Shown here one piece after another: positions 8,336 through 16,967 of a stretch of 64,000 nucleotides of DNA. Position numbers and translations under genes: made by a program. The notes below the pieces were generated by a model that saw only the letters and a program-made list of their open reading frames with translations, searched no databases and had not been told where the DNA came from. Source of the stretch: Enterococcus moraviensis ATCC BAA-383 (lineage in GTDB: Bacteria; Bacillota; Bacilli; Lactobacillales; Enterococcaceae); the NCBI RefSeq assembly GCF_000407445.1, contig NZ_ASWB01000003.1:1-64000 (forward strand). The letters run 5' to 3'. Position 1 is the stretch's first letter; every line of letters starts with the position of its first letter.

Positions 8336-9757
8336 TTAAACAGCAGAAGCTGTTCCTTTCGTTTCAACTTCTTTGCTAGAAACAGTGTTCTTTGGCTCTT
8401 TTTGTAAAAACAATGTCAGAATAAATGGAATAACCAGTGACATCACCATCATCAATACACCTGCAATCACATTGGCTACCCCTTTATCGCCAGAGAAACC
8501 AAGAATTGCCATCACACTATTTTGTGGTACATAAAGAGTAACATGCATGATCCCTGCAAAACAACCAGAAATCCCCGCACCAATCACCGCTGCAATCAAT
8601 GGTTTTTTATACTTCATCGTTACGCCATATAAGGCTGGTTCTGTAATTCCCATGATTGCAGAAATTCCAGCAGCCGTTGCAATTGATTTAACACTCTTAT
8701 CTTTTGATTTCAATGCTACCGCTAATGAAGCCCCACCTTGAGCTAAATTAGCACAAACTTGAGCAACTAAAATCAATGATTCTGTTCCTGTTGCAGCAAA
8801 TGAAGCCACAAAAATCGGTGTCAAGGCATGGTGCATACCGGTCATTACGATAAATGGCATAGCTGCAGCAAGTAGCGCTACCATGATAAAGCCTAATTTT
8901 CCTTCTAATAAATTGATTATCCAAGCAAGTCCCATTCCTGCATAATTTCCTAAAGGACCGATCACGATCAACACTAAAGGTGCTGTGATAAGTAAGACCA
9001 ACGTTGGATTTAAAATGATTTTCAGAGAACTAGGCGTGATTTTATCTACACCGCGTTCAATGTATGACATGATCCAAATTGTTAATAAGGCCGGAATAAC
9101 AGAAGCCGCATAGCCTACTCCTTGAATCGGCATACCCAAAAATGAAATCGGATCGCCACTTGCAACCCACGTAGTAAAATTAGGATGCAATAAAATCCCT
9201 ACCACAATTACTGCAAGTGACGTATTTACTTTAAATTTACGTGAAGCAAATACAGCTAATAAGATCGGCATAAAGTAAAACGCACTATCACCAATAAAAT
9301 CTAACACACGATAGGTGCTTGATTCATTTGATAACCAATGGAACGTCGTACTTAATGATAAAATAACCTTGATCATCCCAGCAGCAGTAAGCGCAGGGAT
9401 CATCGGTGTCATACAAGCTGTGATCGTATCAACAATTTTATTGAAGATTCCTGTCTCTTGTTTTTCACTTTGTGTCTCACTATTTTCAGCATCCCCATTA
9501 ACGATTCCTTGCGCGATGACTTCTTTAAACACTTTATCCACATGACTGCCTATGATCACTTGGAATTGGGTTGGTGTAGGATTGATATCCACTACACCAC
9601 TGAGCTCTTTTAACCCTTGCTCATTTACTTTAGTGTCATCTTTCAATTGAAAACGTAATCGTGTTGCACAATGAACGGCTGATACGACGTTTTCTTTTCC
9701 ACCGATGTTTTCAATGATTTGTTGCGCTAATTCGTTATAATTGTCTTTTGATGTCAT
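8336..9757 (-). CDS. PTS EIIBC, beta-glucoside/sucrose/trehalose family
   Basis: About 473 aa. The EIIB domain comes first, with the phosphorylated cysteine in VHCATRLRF (residue 30), followed by an EIIC of about ten membrane segments containing ITEPALYGV, the conserved substrate-site motif. There is no C-terminal EIIA, so it must borrow a glucose-type EIIA made elsewhere. The ATG at 9757 is preferred over an upstream start because GAGGGG stands directly before it. The gene lies between a GH1 and a GH65 gene in one operon: import and phosphorylation by this protein would feed one or both enzymes. Confidence 0.9.
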   Translation of the reverse strand: MTSKDNYNELAQQIIENIGGKENVVSAVHCATRLRFQLKDDTKVNEQGLKELSGVVDINPTPTQFQVIIGSHVDKVFKEVIAQGIVNGDAENSETQSEKQETGIFNKIVDTITACMTPMIPALTAAGMIKVILSLSTTFHWLSNESSTYRVLDFIGDSAFYFMPILLAVFASRKFKVNTSLAVIVVGILLHPNFTTWVASGDPISFLGMPIQGVGYAASVIPALLTIWIMSYIERGVDKITPSSLKIILNPTLVLLITAPLVLIVIGPLGNYAGMGLAWIINLLEGKLGFIMVALLAAAMPFIVMTGMHHALTPIFVASFAATGTESLILVAQVCANLAQGGASLAVALKSKDKSVKSIATAAGISAIMGITEPALYGVTMKYKKPLIAAVIGAGISGCFAGIMHVTLYVPQNSVMAILGFSGDKGVANVIAGVLMMVMSLVIPFILTLFLQKEPKNTVSSKEVETKGTASAV

Positions 9758-9810
9758 GTTTTTATCCCCTCTCAGTTTCCCCATGTAGCTGATTGCTTCA
9801 ACAAACTCTA

Positions 9811-11247
9811 TTAATCATTAAATGCCGCAGCACCATTGGTTTTCACAACTTCTTGATACCAATCGTAACTAGCTTTTTTCAAACGATTCCCGGTTCCATT
9901 GCCTTCATCATCCAAATCAACATAGATTACACCATATCGTTTACTGATACGCCCTTCACTCACACTGGTTAAATCAATAATTCCCCACATCATATACCCA
10001 ATTAAATCCACACCATCTTCATTCAATGCCAGCAATAAATTTTGAATATGCCCTTTTAGATACTCGATTCGATACTCATCATCAATTTTTTGACCTTGTA
10101 ATACATCTTGTGTTCCTAAACCATTTTCAACAATAAATAGCGGTTTTCGATAACGATCATACAATTGATTTAACGTGATTCTAAGTCCTAATGGATCATT
10201 TTGCCACACACTAGTACTTTCTGGTAAATACGGATTTTTAACAGTCATAAAGCCATTCGTTGCGACTTTTTCTAATCCATCTTGATTCGCTGACGTACAA
10301 GCGCTAGAATAATAACTAAATGAAACAAAATCAACCGTATTTTCTTTTAAAATGTGCTTATCTTGTTCTGTCACGTTTAGCTGAATATGGTTTTCTTCAA
10401 AAAAGTTCGCGGTAAACTTAGGATATTCCCCAAAAACTTGAACATCTGAAAAGAGTAAATTCTCCCGCTCACTTTTCAATGCGGCAAACACATCTTCTGG
10501 ATCACATGTATATGCATACGTCTTACCAGCTGCCAGCATTGCACCAAATTGAGTATCTGGATTAATTTCTTTTCCCACTTTGATTGTCAATGCATTGGCC
10601 AATAGTTGATGGTGCCCTGCTTGATATTGGATTTGTAATGGATTTTCCTTTGAATTGAATGTAATACCACCACCAATAAAGGGAATATGCAACACCATAT
10701 TCATTTCGTTAAACGGAATCCAATACTTGATTCGCCCTTTAAAATACGTCATGATCGTTTTTGCATAATGAACATACAAATCAACCACTTTGCGATTTTG
10801 CCATCCATTGTATTTTTCCACCAAATGAAACGGTAAATCAAAATGACTAATGGTTACGATTGGTTCAATCTGATATTTTTCAAGCTCCCCTAGAATTTGA
10901 TCATAAAAATTCAATCCTTTTTGATTTGGTCCATTTTCTTCTCCTGTCGGAAAAATCCGAGACCATGAAATGGAAAAACGAAAACTATTGATCCCAAGCT
11001 CACTCAACAATTTGATATCCTCTTTAAACGTGTGATAAAAATCAATCGCTGTACGACTTGGATAAATTTCTTTATTCTCTGGATTTAAAATCGTATGTTG
11101 TTGATCTAAATAGACGGGTTTTAACCGCTGATCGTTCAATGGAAGATAATCAAAATTTGACATTTTTCTGCCATCTGCCAAATAATTCCCTTCAGTTTGA
11201 GCGGCCGAAATGGCTCCTCCCCATAAAAATCCTGTTTGTGCTTGCAT
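9811..11247 (-). CDS. Glycoside hydrolase family 1, probable 6-phospho-beta-glucosidase
   Basis: A 478-aa GH1 enzyme. The acid/base glutamate is in IPFNEMN (E181) and the nucleophile in FIVENGLG (E374). The N-terminal FLWGGAISAAQTEG is the usual GH1 start. These bacterial enzymes typically hydrolyse PTS-delivered 6-phospho-beta-glucosides in the cytoplasm. The ATG at 11247 follows GAGGGAGA and gives the normal GH1 N terminus; a longer frame upstream adds 16 unlikely residues. First gene of the operon with EIIBC and GH65. The insert between residues 25 and 65 is longer than in many relatives, and the exact substrate is open. Confidence 0.88.
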   Translation of the reverse strand: MQAQTGFLWGGAISAAQTEGNYLADGRKMSNFDYLPLNDQRLKPVYLDQQHTILNPENKEIYPSRTAIDFYHTFKEDIKLLSELGINSFRFSISWSRIFPTGEENGPNQKGLNFYDQILGELEKYQIEPIVTISHFDLPFHLVEKYNGWQNRKVVDLYVHYAKTIMTYFKGRIKYWIPFNEMNMVLHIPFIGGGITFNSKENPLQIQYQAGHHQLLANALTIKVGKEINPDTQFGAMLAAGKTYAYTCDPEDVFAALKSERENLLFSDVQVFGEYPKFTANFFEENHIQLNVTEQDKHILKENTVDFVSFSYYSSACTSANQDGLEKVATNGFMTVKNPYLPESTSVWQNDPLGLRITLNQLYDRYRKPLFIVENGLGTQDVLQGQKIDDEYRIEYLKGHIQNLLLALNEDGVDLIGYMMWGIIDLTSVSEGRISKRYGVIYVDLDDEGNGTGNRLKKASYDWYQEVVKTNGAAAFND

Positions 11248-11301
11248 ATTGTCTCCCTCTATTCTCAAAAATAGCGTTATGATACCAATTACCATATTTT
11301 A

Positions 11302-11357
11302 ATAAGCGCTTATCTCTAAATACATTTTGATTATAAAAGATTTACAAGCGGTTTCAA
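11302..11357 (-). promoter_or_regulatory. Sigma-A promoter of the GH1-PTS-GH65 operon with cre-like sites
   Basis: Minus-strand TTGAAA (11352-11357) and TATAAT (11330-11335) are 16 bases apart. The cre-like TGAAACCGCTTGTA (11343-11356) covers the -35, and a second cre-like palindrome, ATAAGCGCTTAT (11302-11313), lies downstream of the likely start point. This arrangement predicts strong glucose repression through CcpA. The AraC gene upstream is the likely substrate-specific activator. Confidence 0.7.
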
Positions 11358-11397
11358 TCCCAAAAATTTGTCTTATCATTCTCATATATTGCTCTTT

Positions 11398-11432
11398 GAC
11401 AAAAAAATAAAAGAGACCTCTACAGAAGGTCT
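11398..11432 (-). terminator. Terminator of the AraC regulator gene
   Basis: Minus-strand hairpin AGACCT-7-AGGTCT followed by CTTTTATTTTTTT, 24 bases after the AraC stop codon. It separates the regulator from the operon promoter. Confidence 0.8.
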
Positions 11433-11455
11433 ACTTTCACTTACAATGTATTCAA

Positions 11456-12313
11456 TTAATTCTTAACACTCATTTTTTCACGATATTTCAAAGGAGACAT
11501 CCCCATTGATTGTTTGAACAAACGATAAAACGTTTTATCACTTTCGATCCCAATTTGACTAATGATTTCAGAAACGTTATCCGTTGAGTTGATCAAGAGC
11601 CACTTTGCTTTATCAATACGATAATCATTCAAAAAAGTAATAAAGGTTTTGCCAGTATTTCGCTTAAAAAATTTCGTGAAATAAAATTGACTGTAGCCGA
11701 TGGAATTAGCCACTTCTTCTAATGTGATTTTCGTTGTATAGTTTTGTTCAACATATCTAAATACCTGATCTAATTTTTCTAAAATATCTTTACTTTGCAC
11801 CTTTTCATGACTTTTATGAATTTCTTTTTTCTCTGGAATATTTCGAAAAAGATAAACGAACAACTTCAATAAATCTGCTTTTTGTTGATAGTGAAACCCT
11901 GCTTCTTTCCGTTGCTCTTCATGGTACATTTCTATCAAAATTTCTCTAACAACGGCTTCTTTTTCACGGTGCCACTTTGGACTAAATGGTTCGACAGCTT
12001 CAAAAAATCGAGTCAAATTAAGCCCCTCTGTATTTAAACCAGTAAAAAAAGTTAGATCAAATTGAAAAACGATTCGCTCACTTCCAGGTGAGGCTAAAAC
12101 GTAATGAATATCGCCTCCATTGATCAACACGATCTCTCCTTCTGATAAACTATACGGTTGATCATTGATTCCTAGATGAATGCTGCCTTTCGTCACATAA
12201 ATCAACTCAATTTCTCGATGCCAATGAGGCGTGGTTAAAATATTCCCATCATTTAAAATAATTCGGAAAGGAAACTCAGGGTTCAGCTCGGGCATCTCTA
12301 AAAAAATAGCCAT
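11456..12313 (-). CDS. AraC-family transcription regulator with N-terminal cupin
   Basis: A 285-aa protein. Residues ~15-100 form a cupin sensor (HWHREIELIYVTKGS...INGGDIHYV). Residues ~185-285 hold two helix-turn-helix motifs, ending in the AraC signature IGIESDKTFYRLFKQSMGMSPLKYR. In this family the cupin binds a sugar or sugar phosphate and the C terminus activates nearby operons. It stands just upstream of, and in the same orientation as, the GH1-PTS-GH65 operon with its own terminator between, so it most likely controls that operon. GGGGAAAATCA precedes the ATG. Confidence 0.9.
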   Translation of the reverse strand: MAIFLEMPELNPEFPFRIILNDGNILTTPHWHREIELIYVTKGSIHLGINDQPYSLSEGEIVLINGGDIHYVLASPGSERIVFQFDLTFFTGLNTEGLNLTRFFEAVEPFSPKWHREKEAVVREILIEMYHEEQRKEAGFHYQQKADLLKLFVYLFRNIPEKKEIHKSHEKVQSKDILEKLDQVFRYVEQNYTTKITLEEVANSIGYSQFYFTKFFKRNTGKTFITFLNDYRIDKAKWLLINSTDNVSEIISQIGIESDKTFYRLFKQSMGMSPLKYREKMSVKN

Positions 12314-12391
12314 TGATTTTCCCCATTTCTTTTGGCGTAGTTTTGCAGATTATTCTATCATAGATTTCCTTTTAAGCGAAATAGAAAAAGA

Positions 12392-12432
12392 ATCACCTAA
12401 AACGAGTACATACACTACACATTTTAGGTGAT
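12392..12432 (-). terminator. 11-bp inverted repeat, probable terminator
   Basis: ATCACCTAAAA and its exact complement are separated by 19 bases. On the minus strand it is followed by a T-rich stretch (TTCTTTTTCTATTT). It would end transcripts arriving from the SDR side. Confidence 0.5.
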
Positions 12433-12697
12433 CCGTTATTAGTTATCAGGTAGTTCATCTTTTTTATAAGCAATGACGTTTGAGTCTTTGTTTTTTCGGT
12501 ATCTGTTGCTTCATCTAGTTACATCTTAAATTGAGTAATGGCAATTGGAATCACCTGTCATTTGGATGCCCTTCACTGACTAACGCGTTGACAATCTCAG
12601 TAGCTTTCTTTTTAACAGAGGTTCAACGATTTAAACCAACTCGGATATTCCTTTCCCCTATGGCATTGTGACTCGTCTCCTTAGTTAATAAAATCAA
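12433..12697 (-). other. Intergenic stretch with a possible gene remnant
   Basis: No intact gene. Minus-strand bases 12439-12504 read RYRKNKDSNVIAYKKDELPDN followed by a stop, directly before the inverted repeat at 12392-12432. This looks like the tail of a lost gene, but no upstream frame connects to it and the family is not recognised. Confidence 0.25.
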
Positions 12698-13585
12698 TCA
12701 AGCAAAGAAACTACCACCTGTGATAGAGTAGACTTGTCCTGTGACATAACTTGCATCATTAGAAGCTAAGAAAACATAAACAGCAGCCAATTCTACCGGT
12801 TGTCCAGCTCGCCCAATCGATTCTTTTTGTCCAAATTCAGGAATTTTTTCTGATGGTTGTCCGCCACAAATTTGTAACGCTGTCCAAATAGGACCAGGCG
12901 CAACGGTATTGACACGAATACCAGAAGAAGCTAATTGCGCTGATAATCCTTTACTGAAAGAGGTGATTGCACCTTTTGTTGCAGCATAATCTAATAAATT
13001 TGCACTTGGCTCAGCACTTTGAATGGACGTCGTGGTAATGATACTACCGCCTTTTGGCAGATAATCTAACACTTCTTGCACTGCCCAATACATTGAAATA
13101 ATATTTGTCGTATACGTATCCATGATTTGTTGTGTGGATAAGTCTTTGATGTTCTCCACAGCTTGCTGCATACCAGCATTTAGGACTAGAATATCCAAGC
13201 CATCTAATTCTTTAGCCGCTTCATGAACAAGTTTTCGCGTAAATGTTTCATCTTTTAAATCACCTGGCAACAAAATGGCTTTGCGTCCTTCTGCTTCAAT
13301 CAAGTCTTTCACTTCCTTTGCATCGGCTTCTTCAAAAGGTAAGTAATTGATTGCGATGTCGGCACCTTCTCTTGCATATGCAATAGCTGCAGCACGTCCG
13401 ATTCCAGAATCTCCACCTGTGATCAAGGCTTTGCACCCTGCCAATTTTCCTGATCCTTTATAAGATGTTTCTCCGCAATCAGGTACAGGTGTCATTTTTT
13501 GTTGTAATGCGGGTGCTTCTTGTGATTGTTTTTCAAATTTCCCATCGTAGAATCTTGTTAACGGATTTTCGATTTTTTCTGTCAT
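12698..13585 (-). CDS. Short-chain dehydrogenase/reductase, general-stress type (YhdF/YdaD-like)
   Basis: A 295-aa SDR with the long N-terminal extension ([33 protein letters not shown]) typical of stress-induced members such as YhdF/YdaD. The cofactor motif [10 protein letters not shown] lies near residue 58, NAGMQQ near 137, and the catalytic tyrosine/lysine YAATKGA near 205. The products act on unidentified alcohols or carbonyls with NAD(P). AGGAGGAATCAAG precedes the ATG. It is a single-gene unit. The physiological substrate is unknown for most of this subgroup. Confidence 0.88.
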   Translation of the reverse strand: MTEKIENPLTRFYDGKFEKQSQEAPALQQKMTPVPDCGETSYKGSGKLAGCKALITGGDSGIGRAAAIAYAREGADIAINYLPFEEADAKEVKDLIEAEGRKAILLPGDLKDETFTRKLVHEAAKELDGLDILVLNAGMQQAVENIKDLSTQQIMDTYTTNIISMYWAVQEVLDYLPKGGSIITTTSIQSAEPSANLLDYAATKGAITSFSKGLSAQLASSGIRVNTVAPGPIWTALQICGGQPSEKIPEFGQKESIGRAGQPVELAAVYVFLASNDASYVTGQVYSITGGSFFA

Positions 13586-13716
13586 CTTGATTCCTCCTAT
13601 GAATTTGTTGCCAATAAAAAGTAACTACCAGCTTACTTCCTTACCCTAATACAAATTGTGGACCCTGACAAATCATCTGTTTTTATGTGAAACAAATTTC
13701 AGAAAAGTCGGTTTCT

Positions 13717-13745
13717 TTGGCTTATCGCTTAAAACTCCTTATAAT
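13717..13745 (+). promoter_or_regulatory. Promoter of the lemA-TPM operon
   Basis: TTGGCT and TATAAT are 17 bases apart. The predicted leader is about 140 bases and contains the hairpin at 13841-13859. The rest of the 305-bp gap (13586-13890) shows no gene. Confidence 0.65.
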
Positions 13746-13840
13746 TAACAGTATAAACCCATCTATTTATAAAAAATAGGTCTTAAGTTGGATGTCAAAA
13801 CATTGCAGAAACATTACAATATCATTACATCAAGTTTAAA

Positions 13841-13859
13841 AAGCTCGCTTCACGAGCTT
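13841..13859 (+). promoter_or_regulatory. Leader hairpin upstream of lemA
   Basis: AAGCTCG-5-CGAGCTT followed six bases later by GTTTTTAAATTTT, located just before the lemA ribosome site. It resembles an intrinsic terminator inside the leader, so it could attenuate the operon or may simply be an mRNA structure. Confidence 0.4.
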
Positions 13860-13890
13860 ACTCAGTTTTTAAATTTTAGGAGGAAAAGAC

Positions 13891-14490
13891 ATGAAAAACA
13901 ACAAAACAAGATTTGGCTTGATCGCTGTAATCGTCATTGTTTTATTAGGCGTTTTCGGGGTCAGTCAATACAACGGATTAGCAAAAAAAGAACAATCAGT
14001 GGAGTCACAATGGAGTCAAGTAGAAAACGTGATGCAGCGTAGAGCAGATCTCGTGCCAAACTTAGTCAACAGCGTAAAAGGCAGCATGCAACAAGAACAA
14101 AAAGTCTTTGGTGATATTGCTAAAGCGCGTGAAGCTTATGGTTCTGCTAACAATGATTCAGATAAAATCAAAGCTAGTCAAGAGTTGGATCAATCTGTAG
14201 GGACGTTGATCAATGTCATCAATGAAAATTATCCTGAACTAAAATCAAATGATAATGTACAAACATTAATGACACAATTAGAAGGCACTGAAAACCGTAT
14301 TTCGGTTGAACGTAAACGTTACAATGAAGTCGTGAAAGAATACAACGAACAAGTCGTTTCTTTCCCTAAAAATATCTTTGCAAATATGATGGGTCTAGGT
14401 AAGAAGGATTACTTTAAAGCTGATCCAACAGCTAGCACTGTACCTTCCGTGAATTTTGATAATTCTACTAGTACTTCTAGTGGGAAGTGA
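13891..14490 (+). CDS. LemA family membrane protein
   Basis: A 199-aa protein with one N-terminal membrane helix (residues ~8-26) and an all-helical LemA domain carrying VESQWSQVENVMQRRADLVPNLVNSVKG, the family signature. The rest is predicted extracellular or cell-wall side, ending in a low-complexity Ser/Thr tail. The function of LemA proteins is not settled; they are often paired with TPM-domain proteins, as here. AGGAGGAAAAGAC precedes the ATG. Confidence 0.92.
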   Translation: MKNNKTRFGLIAVIVIVLLGVFGVSQYNGLAKKEQSVESQWSQVENVMQRRADLVPNLVNSVKGSMQQEQKVFGDIAKAREAYGSANNDSDKIKASQELDQSVGTLINVINENYPELKSNDNVQTLMTQLEGTENRISVERKRYNEVVKEYNEQVVSFPKNIFANMMGLGKKDYFKADPTASTVPSVNFDNSTSTSSGK

Positions 14491-14496
14491 TGATCG

Positions 14497-15309
14497 ATGA
14501 AACGTTTTAGACGAGGTTTATTACTTAGCGTATTAGTTTTCCTTGTCACCTTTTTCCTTGGCTTTCAACTACCTGCTTTTGCTGAAATCTTACCCGCTTC
14601 ACCAGATCATTTTTACCTGGACCAACCAGGAATTCTGAATGAAACAACTAAAAATTTAGTTGAGAGAAAAGGCGAGCTTTATAAAGAAAAGACAGAAGCT
14701 CCTCAAGTGGTTTTAGCTGTGATCGATTCGACTGAAGGTGATAGTATCGATAGTTACGCACCAGATCTTTTTAAAAAATGGAAAATTGGTAATCAAAAAG
14801 AAGATAATGGCGTTTTAATTCTTTATGCAGTTAATGATGGCGATCGGAATGTCCGAATCGAAGTCGGTTATGGCTTGGAAGATGTCATCACGGATAGCAT
14901 TGCAGGAAATATTCTTCAACATGCGAAGGATGATTTGAAGTCAGACGATGCTGCCTCAATCAATCAAGGATTGCAGTATACCTTTAATGCAGTCACTACC
15001 TTGATCGATAAACATTATGACTATCCTGCCGATCAAAATGCGTTATCCGATGACGAAATAGATCAAGTTTACTCAGATGATAGTTCTGATGGAGAAGGTA
15101 TTTTTAGTATTTTCTTTGTTCTTCTCATCGTTCTTCCTTTTATGCTCTTTGGAGGTCGTGGCGGTCGCGGTGGTCGCGGTGGCGGTCCTTGGTATTGGGG
15201 CGGCGGCGGTTTTGGCGGCGGCTCTTCAAGTGGCGGCGGCTTTAGCGGTGGTGGAGGTGGCTTCTCTGGCGGTGGCGGCTCTTCTGGTGGCGGTGGCGCT
15301 AGTATCTAG
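14497..15309 (+). CDS. TPM-domain membrane protein (YgcG family) with Gly-rich C terminus
   Basis: A 270-aa protein with a signal peptide (to about residue 28, QLPAFAE), a TPM domain at ~35-165 (YLDQPGILNETTKNLVERKGELY...VRIEVGYGLEDVITDSIAGNIL), a membrane helix at ~200-220, and a C-terminal tail of about 50 residues made almost only of Gly, Ser and Arg (GGRGGRGGRGGG, then GGGGFGGGSSSGGG). TPM domains are implicated in envelope assembly or photosystem repair in other organisms; the role here is unknown. It lies six bases after lemA and is surely co-transcribed. Confidence 0.9.
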   Translation: MKRFRRGLLLSVLVFLVTFFLGFQLPAFAEILPASPDHFYLDQPGILNETTKNLVERKGELYKEKTEAPQVVLAVIDSTEGDSIDSYAPDLFKKWKIGNQKEDNGVLILYAVNDGDRNVRIEVGYGLEDVITDSIAGNILQHAKDDLKSDDAASINQGLQYTFNAVTTLIDKHYDYPADQNALSDDEIDQVYSDDSSDGEGIFSIFFVLLIVLPFMLFGGRGGRGGRGGGPWYWGGGGFGGGSSSGGGFSGGGGGFSGGGGSSGGGGASI

Positions 15310-15349
15310 AAAAGCTGTTTTTACCATTACCTAAATCCAAAATGACATT

Positions 15350-15470
15350 AGGGCAGAAGTGTTTAACTCCGAGAAATAATACGAAGAAGTTGCTCCTACA
15401 TCCACCATTTATTCGGATACTAAGAGTCTGGAACATAACCCAAAAGGTTATGTTCCAGGCTCTTTTTTTA
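15350..15470 (+). repeat. Hairpin repeat element, copy A (shortened), ending in a terminator
   Basis: It starts GGGCAGAAGTGTTTAACTCC and ends with a strong hairpin (AGAGTCTGGAACATAACC, loop, complement) plus TTTTTTT, so it serves as the terminator of lemA-TPM. The same block occurs at 21214-21382 and 33878-34042 and partly at 38736-38768. This copy lacks the middle ~45 bases (the inner hairpin). Confidence 0.8.
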
Positions 15471-15510
15471 TTCTCTCACAAATTAATCTTATCTTTATCG
15501 AATAAAAGTA

Positions 15511-15569
15511 TAGACATTTAAAAAATAAGGTGGTATATTCTATTTGTAATCGATTACAAATAGAATATA
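15511..15569 (+). promoter_or_regulatory. Promoter and perfect 36-bp palindromic operator of the cellobiose-type EIIC gene
   Basis: TAGACA (15511) and TATATT (15534) are 17 bases apart. From 15534 to 15569 the DNA is a perfect palindrome: TATATTCTATTTGTAATC followed by its exact complement. The operator therefore covers the -10 and transcription start. A related sequence, TAATCAGTTACAAT, sits on the promoter of the GntR regulator gene at 16931-16944, so that regulator is the likely ligand. Confidence 0.75.
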
Positions 15570-15583
15570 AAGGACTGATTATT

Positions 15584-16852
15584 ATGAATGGTTTTATGGA
15601 TTCTCTTGGAGAAAAAATCATGCCGCTTGCTAATAAACTGGGGCAAAACAGATATCTTTCTGTATTACGTGATGCTTTTATGCTGTCATTTCCATTAACA
15701 ATGTTCGGATCGATCATCGTCGTCATCAATAACTTACCTTTTTTCAATGATGCAACAAAAGGCACTCTTTCTTCTTTATTTGGTAACGGTCAAAATGCAA
15801 CTATGAGCATCATGGCTGTATTTGTTACGTTTGGTATTGGCTATTATTTATCTAAATCGTATGATGTCGAAGGGATTTTTGGCGGTGCTGTTTCGTTTGC
15901 TAGTTTCTTACTTTTGACACCTTTTGTCATGACTCTTGAAGATGGTACGGAAGTTTCTGGTGTCTTATCCTTAGATCGCTTAGGTGCTAAAGGGATGTTT
16001 ATTGGGATGATTGCTGCGTTTTTAGCCGCTGAGATTTATTGTAGAGTAACTAAAAAAGGCTGGCAAATCAAGATGCCTGATGGAGTTCCGCCTGCTGTGG
16101 CGAAATCATTTGCTGCATTGATTCCTGCTATTTTAACTTTATCTGTTTTCCTATTTATCAATGCAATTGTTACTGGTTTATTCAATACAAACCTTCATGA
16201 CGTTATTTATGATGTGATTCAAAAACCATTAGTTGGTTTAGGTAGCAGTCTACCCGCAACTCTGATTGCTTTATTCTTTGTGCAATTCTTATGGTTCTTT
16301 GGTTTACATGGGCAAATCATTGTAAATTCTGTAATGGACCCGATTTGGAATACCTTGATGTTAGAAAATTTAGATGCCTACAAAGCAGGCGAAAAATTAC
16401 CTCACATCATTACAAAACCATTTATGGAAACGTTCACTGTAGGACTTGGCGGCTCTGGTATGACATTAGCTGTTATTTTGATCATGGCTTTTATCATGAA
16501 GAAAAAACAATACCGAGATATCGGTCGATTAAGTTTAGCTCCTGGAATTTTCAATGTAAATGAACCTGTAATTTTCGGGCTACCGATTGTTTTAAATGCT
16601 ACGATTTTGATTCCTTGGGTCATAGCACCTTTGATTGTTACAGTCCTTAATTATCTTGTGATGGCCGCTGGGATCGTTCCACCTCCAACAGGCGTATCCG
16701 TTCCGTGGACTGTTCCGATTTTCTTTAGCGGCATGTTAGCAACGAATTCGATTTTAGGTGGTCTATTGCAACTTGTCGATTTACTTATTGTCGGTCTACT
16801 TTGGTTCCCATTCCTACGTTTATTAGATAAAGAAAAAGAAAGTGCGATTTAA
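15584..16852 (+). CDS. PTS EIIC, lactose/cellobiose family
   Basis: A 422-aa permease of the cellobiose/chitobiose (CelB/ChbC) family with about ten membrane segments. It has the N-terminal FMDSLGEKIMPLANKLGQNRYLSVLRDAFMLSFPLTMFGS, LWFFGLHGQIIVNSVMDPIW, and NEPVIFGLPIVLN, the conserved glutamate region that contacts the sugar. The start at 15584 is chosen over a longer frame because AAAGGA precedes it and the longer form would run through the operator. No EIIA, EIIB or hydrolase gene is attached, so it must work with partners from elsewhere. The next gene is its likely regulator. Confidence 0.9.
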   Translation: MNGFMDSLGEKIMPLANKLGQNRYLSVLRDAFMLSFPLTMFGSIIVVINNLPFFNDATKGTLSSLFGNGQNATMSIMAVFVTFGIGYYLSKSYDVEGIFGGAVSFASFLLLTPFVMTLEDGTEVSGVLSLDRLGAKGMFIGMIAAFLAAEIYCRVTKKGWQIKMPDGVPPAVAKSFAALIPAILTLSVFLFINAIVTGLFNTNLHDVIYDVIQKPLVGLGSSLPATLIALFFVQFLWFFGLHGQIIVNSVMDPIWNTLMLENLDAYKAGEKLPHIITKPFMETFTVGLGGSGMTLAVILIMAFIMKKKQYRDIGRLSLAPGIFNVNEPVIFGLPIVLNATILIPWVIAPLIVTVLNYLVMAAGIVPPPTGVSVPWTVPIFFSGMLATNSILGGLLQLVDLLIVGLLWFPFLRLLDKEKESAI

Positions 16853-16872
16853 TCGCGCTTTCTTTTTCTTTT
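16829..16872 (+). terminator. Terminator of the cellobiose-type EIIC gene
   Basis: Stem AAAGAAAAAGAAAG with its complement, flanking a short GC-rich inner part. The stop codon TAA lies in the loop. A T-rich arm follows on the plus strand. Confidence 0.75.
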
Positions 16873-16915
16873 GAATCTTGATAGCCGAAATAATCCCCTT
16901 GTCTCAAACTCTCAA

Positions 16916-16944
16916 TTGTCTATACATTCATAATCAGTTACAAT
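16916..16944 (+). promoter_or_regulatory. Promoter of the GntR regulator with operator-like sequence
   Basis: TTGTCT and TACAAT are 17 bases apart. TAATCAGTTACAAT overlaps the -10 and resembles the core (TAATCGATTACAAA) of the 36-bp operator upstream of the PTS gene, which fits autoregulation. Confidence 0.6.
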
Positions 16945-16967
16945 ACATATGAGGAGGTTGTAACGAT

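Noticed and set aside
15077-15334. 85-codon Val/Ala-rich frame overlapping the end of the TPM gene
   Set aside because: It is the shifted reading of the Gly-repeat codons of the TPM protein.
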